The notes beneath the pieces were generated by a model, which did not search any database, was not told the origin of the DNA, and saw nothing but the letters and a program-made list of their open reading frames with translations. Made by a program: the position numbers and the translations under genes. Positions 26,528 to 33,360 of a stretch of DNA of 54,586 bases are shown in pieces. The stretch's first letter is position 1. The number at the start of each line of letters is the position of its first letter. Source of the DNA: a virus. The stretch is taken from the IMG/VR virus record IMGVR_UViG_3300042519_001736, positions 1 through 54,586 of that record; one strand, 5' to 3'.

Positions 26528-26874
26528 GAAATGCTCACAGTCACTGATCCAACAACACCTTGCGCGATGAGCGCTTGGTCCTGTACGTACGGCTGCATGT
26601 TAGTGCCACCGCGCACACTGCCATAGCTTTGAAAAGCGGTAAAGCCTGGTGCGCCAACAAAGACGGACACAGGCTCGATGCGGTCGGGACGCGGATCGCG
26701 CAACGCAATGGCATCGCCTTTGTAGCGTAAGGGCTCAAGCTGCGGCTCTTTTGGCTCGTAGTCATCTGGGCACACCATAAAGCCACGCCAATTCTTGCGC
26801 AGGGTGTTGTACCGGTAGCGCTGGCCACAGTAGTCGCACAGCCCATAGGAGTGCATGCCTGACGCAAAAGCCAT
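26524..26874 (-). CDS. Small structural protein with Cys-based metal-binding head
   Basis: 116 residues from the ATG at 26874, one base after the upstream stop. Cys13-x2-Cys16 (LCDYCGQRY) and Cys35 (VCPDDYEP) make a short zinc-ribbon-like head. A longer frame opening at 26991 lies inside the previous gene. The rest is extended and Pro-rich. It sits between two adaptor proteins, suggesting a minor head-tail component. Confidence 0.65.
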   Translation of the reverse strand: MAFASGMHSYGLCDYCGQRYRYNTLRKNWRGFMVCPDDYEPKEPQLEPLRYKGDAIALRDPRPDRIEPVSVFVGAPGFTAFQSYGSVRGGTNMQPYVQDQALIAQGVVGSVTVSIS

Positions 26875-26875
26875 G

Positions 26876-27541
26876 TCACACCCCCATGTCCGGTACGAAC
26901 TGCACGCTTGCAGTATCGCGATCCTCCAGAGCGGCGCGCTGGAAATCTTCCTCATAAATCGCCTTGAGCGCCGCAGCGCGATCAGCAGCAAACTTCAGAG
27001 AAAGATAGTACGCCAAGCCGGACGCCAAACAAGGTAAGAAGCGAAAATTCACGTCCGCCGTGTTGACATAGCTTCCTGCGTCTTGGATACGGCGAATGCG
27101 GTAATACACAAACGTGTACCCAGCAGCCGGGGCAGGGTAAAAGTACACCTTGGGGATGGTGGTGCGCTCGACATAAAACTGCGCAGGGCGAGCCTGCGTT
27201 GTTTTGTCAGGCACGTTGAGCCAGTCCTCACGACTGATGCGCTCAATGTACACATCCGTGTTGGTGCCTTGGTTGTTTTGACGAATGACCGCCTCAAGCA
27301 CATTGACAACCGACTCGTCCAAGGCAATCTCGTTGACGCCAGCGGTCAACGGGAAAGTGGCCTGCTCAATTGTCCACAGGTTCAGCCCGCGATTGGCCCA
27401 GTCAAGGAAAAGCAAGTTGAGCGATCGGCGGGCCGAGGTGAGTTGAAACCCACTGGTTGGCCGCATGCCACAGCGCTCAAATGCTTCCTCAACCAGGTCG
27501 TCAATCGACAGGTTGAATGTGGTGGTGCCTGATGTGGCCAT
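26876..27541 (-). CDS. Head-tail connector/adaptor protein
   Basis: 221 residues. The helical N-terminus (NLSIDDLVEEAFERCGM) and TSARRSLNLLFLDWANRGLN are typical of the adaptor that stacks under the portal in short-tailed phages (P22 gp4-like or T7 gp11-like pattern). Beta strands follow (KVYFYPAPAAGYTFVYYRIR), and a helical C-terminus (FAADRAAALKAIYEEDFQRA). It lies just upstream of the second adaptor, so together they may form the collar. Assignment by pattern and order. Confidence 0.75.
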   Translation of the reverse strand: MATSGTTTFNLSIDDLVEEAFERCGMRPTSGFQLTSARRSLNLLFLDWANRGLNLWTIEQATFPLTAGVNEIALDESVVNVLEAVIRQNNQGTNTDVYIERISREDWLNVPDKTTQARPAQFYVERTTIPKVYFYPAPAAGYTFVYYRIRRIQDAGSYVNTADVNFRFLPCLASGLAYYLSLKFAADRAAALKAIYEEDFQRAALEDRDTASVQFVPDMGV

Positions 27542-27781
27542 TTAGCAGGCTGCTCCGCCTTTTTTGTAGCCCTTGGCCATCATGCCCCCGCCCATTTTGC
27601 CAATGGGCTTGCCCATGGCCATGCGCTTGTGCTCATTCATGCCGCCTTTGTTGGCCATGCCGCCCTTTTTCATGCGAACAGGACCAGTGGTCTTGCTTGT
27701 TTCGGACATTACCTTGTTTGCAGGGCCGCTTTCAACAGCACCGCCGCCACGAGTGGCGCAACCCATTCCTTTACCAGCCAT
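27542..27781 (-). CDS. Gly/Lys/Met-rich small basic protein A
   Basis: 79 residues. Two ATGs lie six bases apart. The second (27781) has AAAAGGAG at proper spacing and is preferred; the first would sit almost on the ribosome site. Composition is Lys, Gly and Met with KKGGMANKGGMNEHKRMAMG. No domain. Such short 'KKGG' proteins travel with capsid/adaptor genes in these phages and may be minor DNA-binding virion proteins. Confidence 0.6.
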   Translation of the reverse strand: MAGKGMGCATRGGGAVESGPANKVMSETSKTTGPVRMKKGGMANKGGMNEHKRMAMGKPIGKMGGGMMAKGYKKGGAAC

Positions 27782-27783
27782 GA

Positions 27784-28002
27784 TCATGCTCCTTTTTTCA
27801 TTGCACGGCCCTTGACGTCGGCCGTTTTACGTTTGACAGCACGACCCATCTTGTCGCCCATGTCAGAGTCTTTCATCATCTTGCCGTCAGGCATCTTGTG
27901 CATGCCTACCGCGCCGCCTTTTTTCATTTTGCCAACGCCATCGGCCGCAAAAGCAGGCACTGATTTGCCGCCTTTTTTGACCATTTTCATCGGTGCTTTC
28001 AT
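27784..28002 (-). CDS. Gly/Lys/Met-rich small basic protein B
   Basis: 72 residues, starting MKAPMKMVKKGGKSVPAFAA, with KMKKGGAVGMHKMPDGKMMK. Its ATG lies in an ATGA overlap with the upstream stop. Composition matches the next gene (KKGG, GM repeats), suggesting an old duplication. No catalytic motif; probably nucleic-acid-associated or virion-packed. Confidence 0.6.
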   Translation of the reverse strand: MKAPMKMVKKGGKSVPAFAADGVGKMKKGGAVGMHKMPDGKMMKDSDMGDKMGRAVKRKTADVKGRAMKKGA

Positions 28003-28250
28003 GTCATCCGTCCTTTTTGCATGTCATCGAGCTTTTGCTCGATTCGGTTAAACCGTTGATCCATGTGGACAACAAGTTTCTCAACTCGATCGTCCACTTC
28101 CCTGCGCGTGATGTGGTCCCTGGCAACCTCTTCGCGTGTGCGGTTAAGCAAAATTCCGAGCCTGGACAGCTCGTCGAACTTGCCTTTAAGCAAAAACCCC
28201 ATGAGGCCCACTACCGCTGTCAAAACGATGTTCCATACCATCATCTCCAT
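27999..28250 (-). CDS. Membrane-anchored coiled-coil protein
   Basis: 83 residues. One N-terminal transmembrane helix (VWNIVLTAVVGLMGFLLKG) is followed by a long charged helix likely to be a coiled coil (VDDRVEKLVVHMDQRFNRIE). The topology resembles inner-membrane spanins or other envelope-associated phage proteins, although it lies far from the lysis cassette. ATGA overlap with the next gene. Confidence 0.7.
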   Translation of the reverse strand: MEMMVWNIVLTAVVGLMGFLLKGKFDELSRLGILLNRTREEVARDHITRREVDDRVEKLVVHMDQRFNRIEQKLDDMQKGRMT

Positions 28251-28251
28251 G

Positions 28252-28506
28252 TCAGCACTTCCATCGCGCCAGGGCGGCGGCCTTACGAGTCGGTTTACCC
28301 TTCTCGTCTTTCATCGGTCCCGGCATGCCGCTCATGCGCGCGCAGAACGAGTCCTTGCGCTTACCGCCCTCAGGCTGCGGGGCTTTCAAATTGCTGCCCG
28401 TTGCCGCGTTGTACTTTGCACGGCCTTTGGCAGTCAAGCCCGCCCCCTTGGAGACGGGCAATTTCTCGCCGCGACCGACCGAAAGGGAGGGGGTCTTTTT
28501 AGCCAT
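28252..28506 (-). CDS. Small basic phage protein, DUF6321-like
   Basis: 84 residues with the linear motifs GLTAKGRAKYNAATGSNLKA, SFCARMSGMPGPMKDEKGKP and a terminal RKAAALARWKC. I associate this string with DUF6321, a family of unknown function in phages (memory, not searched). It is highly basic and probably disordered apart from short helices. It overlaps the next gene by one base. Confidence 0.7.
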   Translation of the reverse strand: MAKKTPSLSVGRGEKLPVSKGAGLTAKGRAKYNAATGSNLKAPQPEGGKRKDSFCARMSGMPGPMKDEKGKPTRKAAALARWKC

Positions 28507-28808
28507 TACTGCGCTGCCCCACCATAAAACAACAGTGTCACGCTGGTAACTTCAGCACTGGAAACATCAATAAACACCCCTGAGTCAAAGAGAATTCCCA
28601 TATCCGGGAGGATAAGGTCAGTAGCTCCAGCCGCAGCAGGTGTAACAATGGTCAGCAGGGCTGTGCCTGCGGTAGTGCTGCCGTTCTTCAGGGAAAAAGA
28701 CGCGGCTGTAGCGGTGTTTGTGAAGTAAATACCAGCTACTCTTGTGCGGCCCGCAACTGCATGGCCATCAGCAGTCTTTGTGACTGCCTGAATATTGCTG
28801 TTGCTCAT
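28506..28808 (-). CDS. Small beta-rich structural protein
   Basis: 100 residues, starting MSNSNIQAVTKTADGHAVAG. Predicted as a beta barrel or sandwich (VAGIYFTNTATAASFSLKNG). Similar in style to the 110- and 123-residue beta proteins elsewhere in the window. Probably a decoration or tail component. Confidence 0.6.
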   Translation of the reverse strand: MSNSNIQAVTKTADGHAVAGRTRVAGIYFTNTATAASFSLKNGSTTAGTALLTIVTPAAAGATDLILPDMGILFDSGVFIDVSSAEVTSVTLLFYGGAAQ

Positions 28809-28820
28809 GATGGCCCCTGG

Positions 28821-29339
28821 TTAAGCGGTACGCGTGAAGACGTATGCTGTGGCGCTGGAGAACATGATGGTGAATCGTGCCAAGCCGGTAACGCCAGAGG
28901 CCACAGTCAGGTCACCAAACGAACCGGCTGTGTCAGCAGCTGCGCTGGACAAGATACCGTTGACTGCAACAGCAATAGTCACGGTGTTTGCGCCGCCGGT
29001 GTTGTCCACGTACAGTTCCAGCACAGTGCCTTTAGTAGCGCCAAGAGCTGCGCCAAGCAAAGTGCCGGTAGGCAAAGTGATGGTCGTAGCGGCAGCCGAA
29101 GTGGATGTGATGTAGCCGGTTGCAACTTCAGCGGCGGTGGCGGTTGCGGTGGCGTTGATCGCGGCCTTTGTGGGGTGGTTCTGATCAGTGAAAACCAGGT
29201 TGGTAGTTGTCAAATCGGTCACGCTGGTAGCGGTGCCAAAAGTGGCATCTACAGTAACAGCACCGGAGGTGGGGCTGACGGTGACAGATTGAAAGCCGTT
29301 CTGCGAGCGAACTGGGCCGGTAAACGTGGTGTTTGCCAT
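28821..29339 (-). CDS. Structural protein with fibre-like N-terminus
   Basis: 172 residues from the ATG at 29339, which follows TAAGGAAAATC. A frame opening at 29369 lacks a ribosome site. It begins MANTTFTGPVRSQNGFQSVT, a phrase common to phage surface or decoration proteins. The rest is Thr/Ala-rich beta structure (ITLPTGTLLGAALGATKGTV). First gene after the strong terminator, so it may have its own weak promoter around 29415-29440 (T-rich -35, TATATT -10). Confidence 0.7.
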   Translation of the reverse strand: MANTTFTGPVRSQNGFQSVTVSPTSGAVTVDATFGTATSVTDLTTTNLVFTDQNHPTKAAINATATATAAEVATGYITSTSAAATTITLPTGTLLGAALGATKGTVLELYVDNTGGANTVTIAVAVNGILSSAAADTAGSFGDLTVASGVTGLARFTIMFSSATAYVFTRTA

Positions 29340-29452
29340 GATTTTCCTTACATGCAAGTTGAGGCGCATCTATCTGCATGTCGTCAGCCGGGACTGTCAG
29401 ATGCGCCGAGAAACCCCGGAGTGCGTCCAATATAACCTATTTACAAAAAAAG

Positions 29453-29476
29453 AAAAAGGGGCCGAAGCCCCTTTTT
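29453..29476 (-). terminator. Strong intrinsic terminator with UUCG tetraloop after the capsid gene
   Basis: On the minus strand: a GGGGC/GCCCC stem closed by a TTCG loop, flanked by five A and five T, then a further T-rich run. UUCG is an extra-stable RNA tetraloop. The hairpin also reads as a terminator on the plus strand (GGGGC CGAA GCCCC TTTTT). It lies 30 bases after the capsid stop and would limit read-through into the small-protein and tail genes, lowering their dosage relative to capsid. Confidence 0.9.
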
Positions 29477-29506
29477 ATTGGCCGGGAACCCCCGACCCTT
29501 TTTCGC

Positions 29507-30415
29507 TTAGGCTGCGCCTGGCGAACCGAACATGCCGCGTGGGTCGCTGAAGCCGAAGCTGTAGCGTTCCCGGGCCTTGTAACGGACGTTGCCGGTGTCA
29601 AAGTCACCTTCGAAACCGGTCTTCATGGACACGCGCTCGAACATCTTCATGCCGTTAGGTGCGTCAGTCTTGAGGAAGAACGCATCTGGATCGGTCAGGA
29701 AGTTGTTGACCACGTAGCCCTGAGGCACCATGCCCATGTTCTTGATGGCGTTGACATCGTTATCAGCAGTACCGACGCGCAGCGTGGACTTCATGATACG
29801 GTCAGCAGTGAACATCAGCTCTTTGGGGATGATCAACTTCAAGCCTTGCACGGCGATCTTCAGGCCGCGTTCATCGGTGAACGCTGCGATGTCGATCAGG
29901 GCCTGTTCCAAGGAGGTCTCGGACAAGTCAGCGGCAGTAGCCAGAGTGTTGGACAGGTTTGGACCACCCAGAGTGGGGTGAGCAGTGGAGCACAAAGCAA
30001 CACCGTCGCCACCAATAGAGGTGGTGAAAGCGCCGTTCAGCACAGCTGCAGCCTTGATCTGCTTGGTTTGAGCCATGGAGCGAGCCAGAGCCTTGGTGTA
30101 GCGGGCCGACAGGCGGTCGTAGAGGTTGTCCTCAACGGCTTCTTCGGTCAGCGAGAACGCCAGGGCGATGGTCTCGTGGGTGTAGCGAGCAGTGTAGACC
30201 TCTTGTGCTTGGTCGTACGAAACGCCAGCGCCTTCAGTCTTCACAGGAGCTTCGCCGAAGCCCGATTCCATGACTTCCTCTTCAAACGCGCGGTCCGAAG
30301 ATTCGATAGCGTAGATTTGGGTGTGTTGGTTCTCGTAGTTTTTGTACTCGAGGCCGAAAAGGGCGTTGAGGCCTGGCTCAAGTTCCTTGACCAGTTGTGC
30401 GCGTGAAATTGCCAT
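29507..30415 (-). CDS. Major capsid protein
   Basis: 302 residues, starting MAISRAQLVKELEPGLNALF. Features typical of an HK97-fold capsid subunit are a long N-terminal arm, an E-loop-like acidic region (SDRAFEEEVMESGFGEAP), a spine helix (SLEQALIDIAAFTDERGLKI), and C-terminal strands (DAFFLKTDAPNGMKMFERVS). Order decoration, capsid, terminator and the upstream scaffold and portal make the assignment strong. No N-terminal protease-cleaved delta domain is apparent. Confidence 0.9.
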   Translation of the reverse strand: MAISRAQLVKELEPGLNALFGLEYKNYENQHTQIYAIESSDRAFEEEVMESGFGEAPVKTEGAGVSYDQAQEVYTARYTHETIALAFSLTEEAVEDNLYDRLSARYTKALARSMAQTKQIKAAAVLNGAFTTSIGGDGVALCSTAHPTLGGPNLSNTLATAADLSETSLEQALIDIAAFTDERGLKIAVQGLKLIIPKELMFTADRIMKSTLRVGTADNDVNAIKNMGMVPQGYVVNNFLTDPDAFFLKTDAPNGMKMFERVSMKTGFEGDFDTGNVRYKARERYSFGFSDPRGMFGSPGAA

Positions 30416-30417
30416 GA

Positions 30418-30999
30418 TTAAGCTCCTTGACCAGCAACACCAGCACTGCCGTACAGATGTTCGTTAATTTTCACAACCACCACGGCATTGGTGCCCAGGG
30501 CGTTGCCGGGGACGTCATACATACCGACGATCTTCAGGTTCAAAGCGGCGGTATTGGCGATGGTGGACGAGTCCAATTCCATGGTGGAAACACCTGTGGT
30601 GGTGCTGCCGCCAGTGCCGACGACGTCAGCGTTCTTGCCGATGTCGGCCTGAACGATGTCTTCATCAGCTTGGATCAAGAACAGCTGTGATGGATCGTCG
30701 ATCACGTCGGCAACGATCTTGCCAGCGGTGATGTTGACCGAACCAGGGTAGTAGTTCTTCCAGGTGGGTTTGCCTGTGGTGGGGTCGATGTACTGGCAAC
30801 CATTGAAGACGCCAACGGCGGCTGTATGGGTGGCAGGTGCGAATTTGACCAAGTAGCCATCAAAGATGGTGACGAGGTCGCCTTGGAAAATTGCTCCGGA
30901 CTGGTTGTCTGCAATTTCGTAGCCGTACTGAGCTTGGGCACCAGTGGCGGAGAGATTGCCGAGAGGACGCAGACCAAAGGCTTTGTCGATGTTAGCCAT
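30418..30999 (-). CDS. Putative capsid decoration/stabilising protein
   Basis: 193 residues, directly upstream of the capsid gene (two bases). The chain is beta-rich with QGDLVTIFDGYLVKFAPATH and DIVQADIGKNADVVGTGGST; no membrane or catalytic motif. Cement or decoration proteins commonly lie in this position and share this composition. It could also be a head-maturation factor. Confidence 0.7.
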   Translation of the reverse strand: MANIDKAFGLRPLGNLSATGAQAQYGYEIADNQSGAIFQGDLVTIFDGYLVKFAPATHTAAVGVFNGCQYIDPTTGKPTWKNYYPGSVNITAGKIVADVIDDPSQLFLIQADEDIVQADIGKNADVVGTGGSTTTGVSTMELDSSTIANTAALNLKIVGMYDVPGNALGTNAVVVVKINEHLYGSAGVAGQGA

Positions 31000-31028
31000 T
31001 TGTCATTCCTTTGAAAAAGATGGATTCG

Positions 31029-31508
31029 TCAGCCCTTGTTAGAGCCGCCGAAGGATACGCGAGACTGTCGGGTGGGTCGCTGAATGGTCATGCTATTGTG
31101 AGCATTCGCTTTCATCAGCTCATTGTCGGCAGCTTGCAATTGGTCGTTCGCTCGATTACGGTAATACGCATTGCGCTCTTCAACTGTTTCCACAGGGATG
31201 CGAGCAAGGAGTAGGCCTCCCACGCTGATCACGCCAGCATGTCGGCCATCTTCCACTGTTGGGACGTGATAGTCGGGGTACTCGTCCCCACGAACCAACT
31301 CATACCCCTCGCGGAGTTTTCCAGAGATGTTCGTGCGGTCGTCAATACCACCAGCTTCAGCCCGAATCCAACGGTGCTTGTATCCCGGAGGCGCAGGAGG
31401 CGCATCCAGTCGTGAAGGGGGAGCCCAGGGTTTACGTCGCGCATCTTTCTCACGGGATTCGACACCGCGAGAATTGCGATTGAGTACGGGTACTTTAACG
31501 TCTGACAT
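31029..31508 (-). CDS. Basic head-assembly-associated protein
   Basis: 159 residues, starting MSDVKVPVLNRNSRGVESRE. It has a Pro/Arg-rich N-terminus (RRKPWAPPSRLDAPPAPPGY), then HRWIRAEAGGIDDRTNISGK and GYELVRGDEYPDYHVPTVED. Proteins with this string occur next to scaffold genes in environmental podophages (memory). Probably a minor head protein or assembly factor. No domain recognised. Confidence 0.7.
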   Translation of the reverse strand: MSDVKVPVLNRNSRGVESREKDARRKPWAPPSRLDAPPAPPGYKHRWIRAEAGGIDDRTNISGKLREGYELVRGDEYPDYHVPTVEDGRHAGVISVGGLLLARIPVETVEERNAYYRNRANDQLQAADNELMKANAHNSMTIQRPTRQSRVSFGGSNKG

Positions 31509-31512
31509 GGTC

Positions 31513-32451
31513 TTACTCCTTTACGTACTTGGCATATTCCTCGAGAGGAACGCCCAGCTTTTTGGCAATTGCAACTTGACTTGGTGTCAATTTGACAGTG
31601 CGGCGTGCGTTGTTAATACCCGAGGATCGGGATGCAGGTGCCACCGTTTGCACGTTCCTGGTGGCTCTGTTAGTTTGCGCTTGAGACTGGCCTCCTCCCA
31701 GTTTCTGGGGGAAATTCTGTTTCAAGCGTTTGTCAAGCTCATCATAGTACTCCTCGCTGCTTGGGTCAAATCCTTCGGATTGGATTAGCTGGCGATGAAT
31801 TCCCCACGCTGCGTGGGTCATGGCCGTGTCGCGGCCGTACCAAGGATTGCGCTCTGCCCATTCTTCAACACGAGGATCAACCTCTTGTTGCACTTGGACC
31901 TGTGGCTGCTGCGCGGCCTGCTGGGCAGCCACCTGCTGTTGGTAGTTCCACTCTTGCTGTTGCTGCTCGCGCTGCTGAGTGGCCGTATTGAGCTGATTTT
32001 GCTCCCAAGTCAGGGACGTGAGACGCTGCTGGGCCTCTGTCTCGGTGTCAATGTCGCCCTCTTCACGGGCCTTGCGGATGATCTGCTTGAGAGCGACTAC
32101 TTGCGTCTGCACACGGCCGTTGGCCTCGCCCAGGCGTTCGCTGTCCACGGCCATGTACTGCTGTTCAAGCTGCGTGGCGCGAGCCTGGACGCTCTTGGCA
32201 TATTCCAATGCCGCCTGCTCACGGCGCTGGGTCTCGCGCAGGCGTGCGGTCAGCTTGTCAATGCGCTTTTTGACGCCTTCGCTGTATTGGTCGAGCTCGC
32301 CCCCGGCAGCGTTGTCGCTGCCCTGTGGGGAGGGCGTTTCAACAAGGGGCGCTTGGGGCTTGTCCAGCACTTCAGCAGCGCCGTCCTCCCCGATGGATAC
32401 GGTGGCTGGACTTTCATCCTCACCGATCTTAAATTGCAGGTCATCATTCAT
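31513..32451 (-). CDS. Capsid scaffolding protein
   Basis: 312 residues. An acidic N-terminus (LQFKIGEDESPATVSIGEDG), a long coiled coil (RIDKLTARLRETQRREQAAL onward), a Gln-rich stretch (REQQQQEWNYQQQ), and a basic C-terminus near NARRTVKLTPSQVAIAKKLG are the standard layout for phage scaffolds, whose basic C-terminal helix binds capsid subunits. Located between the co-chaperonin and the capsid genes. Confidence 0.85.
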   Translation of the reverse strand: MNDDLQFKIGEDESPATVSIGEDGAAEVLDKPQAPLVETPSPQGSDNAAGGELDQYSEGVKKRIDKLTARLRETQRREQAALEYAKSVQARATQLEQQYMAVDSERLGEANGRVQTQVVALKQIIRKAREEGDIDTETEAQQRLTSLTWEQNQLNTATQQREQQQQEWNYQQQVAAQQAAQQPQVQVQQEVDPRVEEWAERNPWYGRDTAMTHAAWGIHRQLIQSEGFDPSSEEYYDELDKRLKQNFPQKLGGGQSQAQTNRATRNVQTVAPASRSSGINNARRTVKLTPSQVAIAKKLGVPLEEYAKYVKE

Positions 32452-32463
32452 GTCGTTGCTCCT

Positions 32464-32937
32464 TTACATGTGCAGAATGTCTTCAGGACTGTTCACAACA
32501 GCCAAAACTTCGTCGTCGTTCAACAAACGAATCTCACCGCCGTCGATTGGGATGCGAGCACCCGCATATCGGCCGAAGATGATCCAGTCACCTGCCTTGC
32601 ACCACGGTCCGGCGGGAAATTTACTCTCGTCGGCATAGGCAAGATCGCCCACTTTCAAGACGTAGCCGCACGTGGTGCCAAGCTGCGTTCTGCGCTGCGT
32701 TTCCTCGGCCAAGACGATGCCGCCTTTGGTCTTCTCCGCGCCGCGATAGGGCAGGATGGCAATGCGCCACCCGGTAGGTTTTGGAATGGTGTCGATGACG
32801 GCTTGGGCGAGCTTCTCGGGGTCAAACCCGAGCTCGGTGTAGGCGTCTTCGAGGGCTGGCGGCTTGTTGGCTGCTTCCTCGGCCCACTTACGCTCCAAGG
32901 CGGTCATGTTGATTTCAGGTACTGCTGCGGTTTCCAT
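32464..32937 (-). CDS. Phage-encoded GroES-like co-chaperonin
   Basis: 157 residues from the ATG at 32937, after AAAGGAAGACC; an upstream in-frame start is inside the previous gene. The GroES beta-barrel signature is visible: PTGWRIAILPYRGAEKTKGG (start of the barrel and mobile loop), IVLAEETQRRTQLGTTCGYV, and a C-terminal KAGDWIIFGRYAGARIPIDG. It probably caps host GroEL to fold the capsid protein, like T4 gp31 (established role in that family). No phage groEL is present in the window. Confidence 0.85.
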   Translation of the reverse strand: METAAVPEINMTALERKWAEEAANKPPALEDAYTELGFDPEKLAQAVIDTIPKPTGWRIAILPYRGAEKTKGGIVLAEETQRRTQLGTTCGYVLKVGDLAYADESKFPAGPWCKAGDWIIFGRYAGARIPIDGGEIRLLNDDEVLAVVNSPEDILHM

Positions 32938-32947
32938 GGTCTTCCTT

Positions 32948-33151
32948 TCACTTGAGAAAATCGTCGACATCGTCTGTGACCTTTTTGAGCAAGTCTTTCA
33001 CGGAGTCTTCAACCATTCTCAAACCCTCAAGGCGACCCATCATGAAGCGGTAGCGCTCCATGTCTGTGATGGTTCCGTTCAGGACAATCTGCTTGGATTG
33101 ATCCTGGAGTTTCCTGATTTCTTTCAGAACTGCTTCTGCAAATTCAAGCAT
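32948..33151 (-). CDS. Small helical protein upstream of the co-chaperonin
   Basis: 67 residues from the ATG at 33151 (MLEFAEAVLKEIRKLQDQSK), placed there because ATGGAAATCACC gives a ribosome site; alternative starts lie at 33163 and 33181. Entirely helical, charged, ending KVTDDVDDFLK. Possibly an assembly cofactor. Family unknown. Confidence 0.6.
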   Translation of the reverse strand: MLEFAEAVLKEIRKLQDQSKQIVLNGTITDMERYRFMMGRLEGLRMVEDSVKDLLKKVTDDVDDFLK

Positions 33152-33170
33152 GGTGATTTCCATGAAAAGC

Positions 33171-33191
33171 AGACGGTACAAGGCCCCGTCT
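33171..33191 (-). terminator. Weak attenuator-like hairpin
   Basis: Minus strand: AGACGG stem, nine-base loop, CCGTCT, followed by GCTTTTC. It lies in the gap before the 67-residue gene. The stem is short and the T run is weak, so it is at best a partial terminator. Confidence 0.25.
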
Positions 33192-33210
33192 GATAGCGCT
33201 TACTCACAAC

Positions 33211-33360
33211 TCAGTATATCTTAACTGGACGGTTGCCGTCACGCTTTTTGACAATCATGGACGGACCCTGCACGCCCGGGGGCGTCTTGGGCATCCCGTA
33301 CTTTACGCCCTTTGGTTCTTTGGTCTTCACGCGCTTGAGTGGAATTTCTTTAACCGCCAT
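33211..33360 (-). CDS. 49-residue basic protein overlapping the portal gene end
   Basis: Starts MAVKEIPLKRVKTKEPKGVK inside the last codons of the portal gene (11-base overlap) and ends GNRPVKIY. It is Lys/Pro-rich and probably unfolded alone. This small gene with the same wording follows portal genes in related environmental phages (memory). It may bind DNA or the portal. Confidence 0.7.
   Translation of the reverse strand: MAVKEIPLKRVKTKEPKGVKYGMPKTPPGVQGPSMIVKKRDGNRPVKIY
33213..33242 (-). promoter_or_regulatory. Candidate internal promoter before capsid-assembly genes
   Basis: Minus strand: -35 GTGACG, 18-bp spacer, -10 TATACT. The -10 overlaps the end of the 49-residue gene. The -35 matches consensus at four of six bases. 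If active, it would add transcription for the co-chaperonin, scaffold and capsid genes. Confidence 0.35.

Noticed and set aside
29378-30406. 342-residue open frame opposite the major capsid gene
   Set aside because: Antisense shadow of the capsid gene; crosses the terminator hairpin and shows no domain.
31795-32955. 386-residue rightward open frame
   Set aside because: Antisense to scaffold and co-chaperonin genes; Leu-rich shadow composition.
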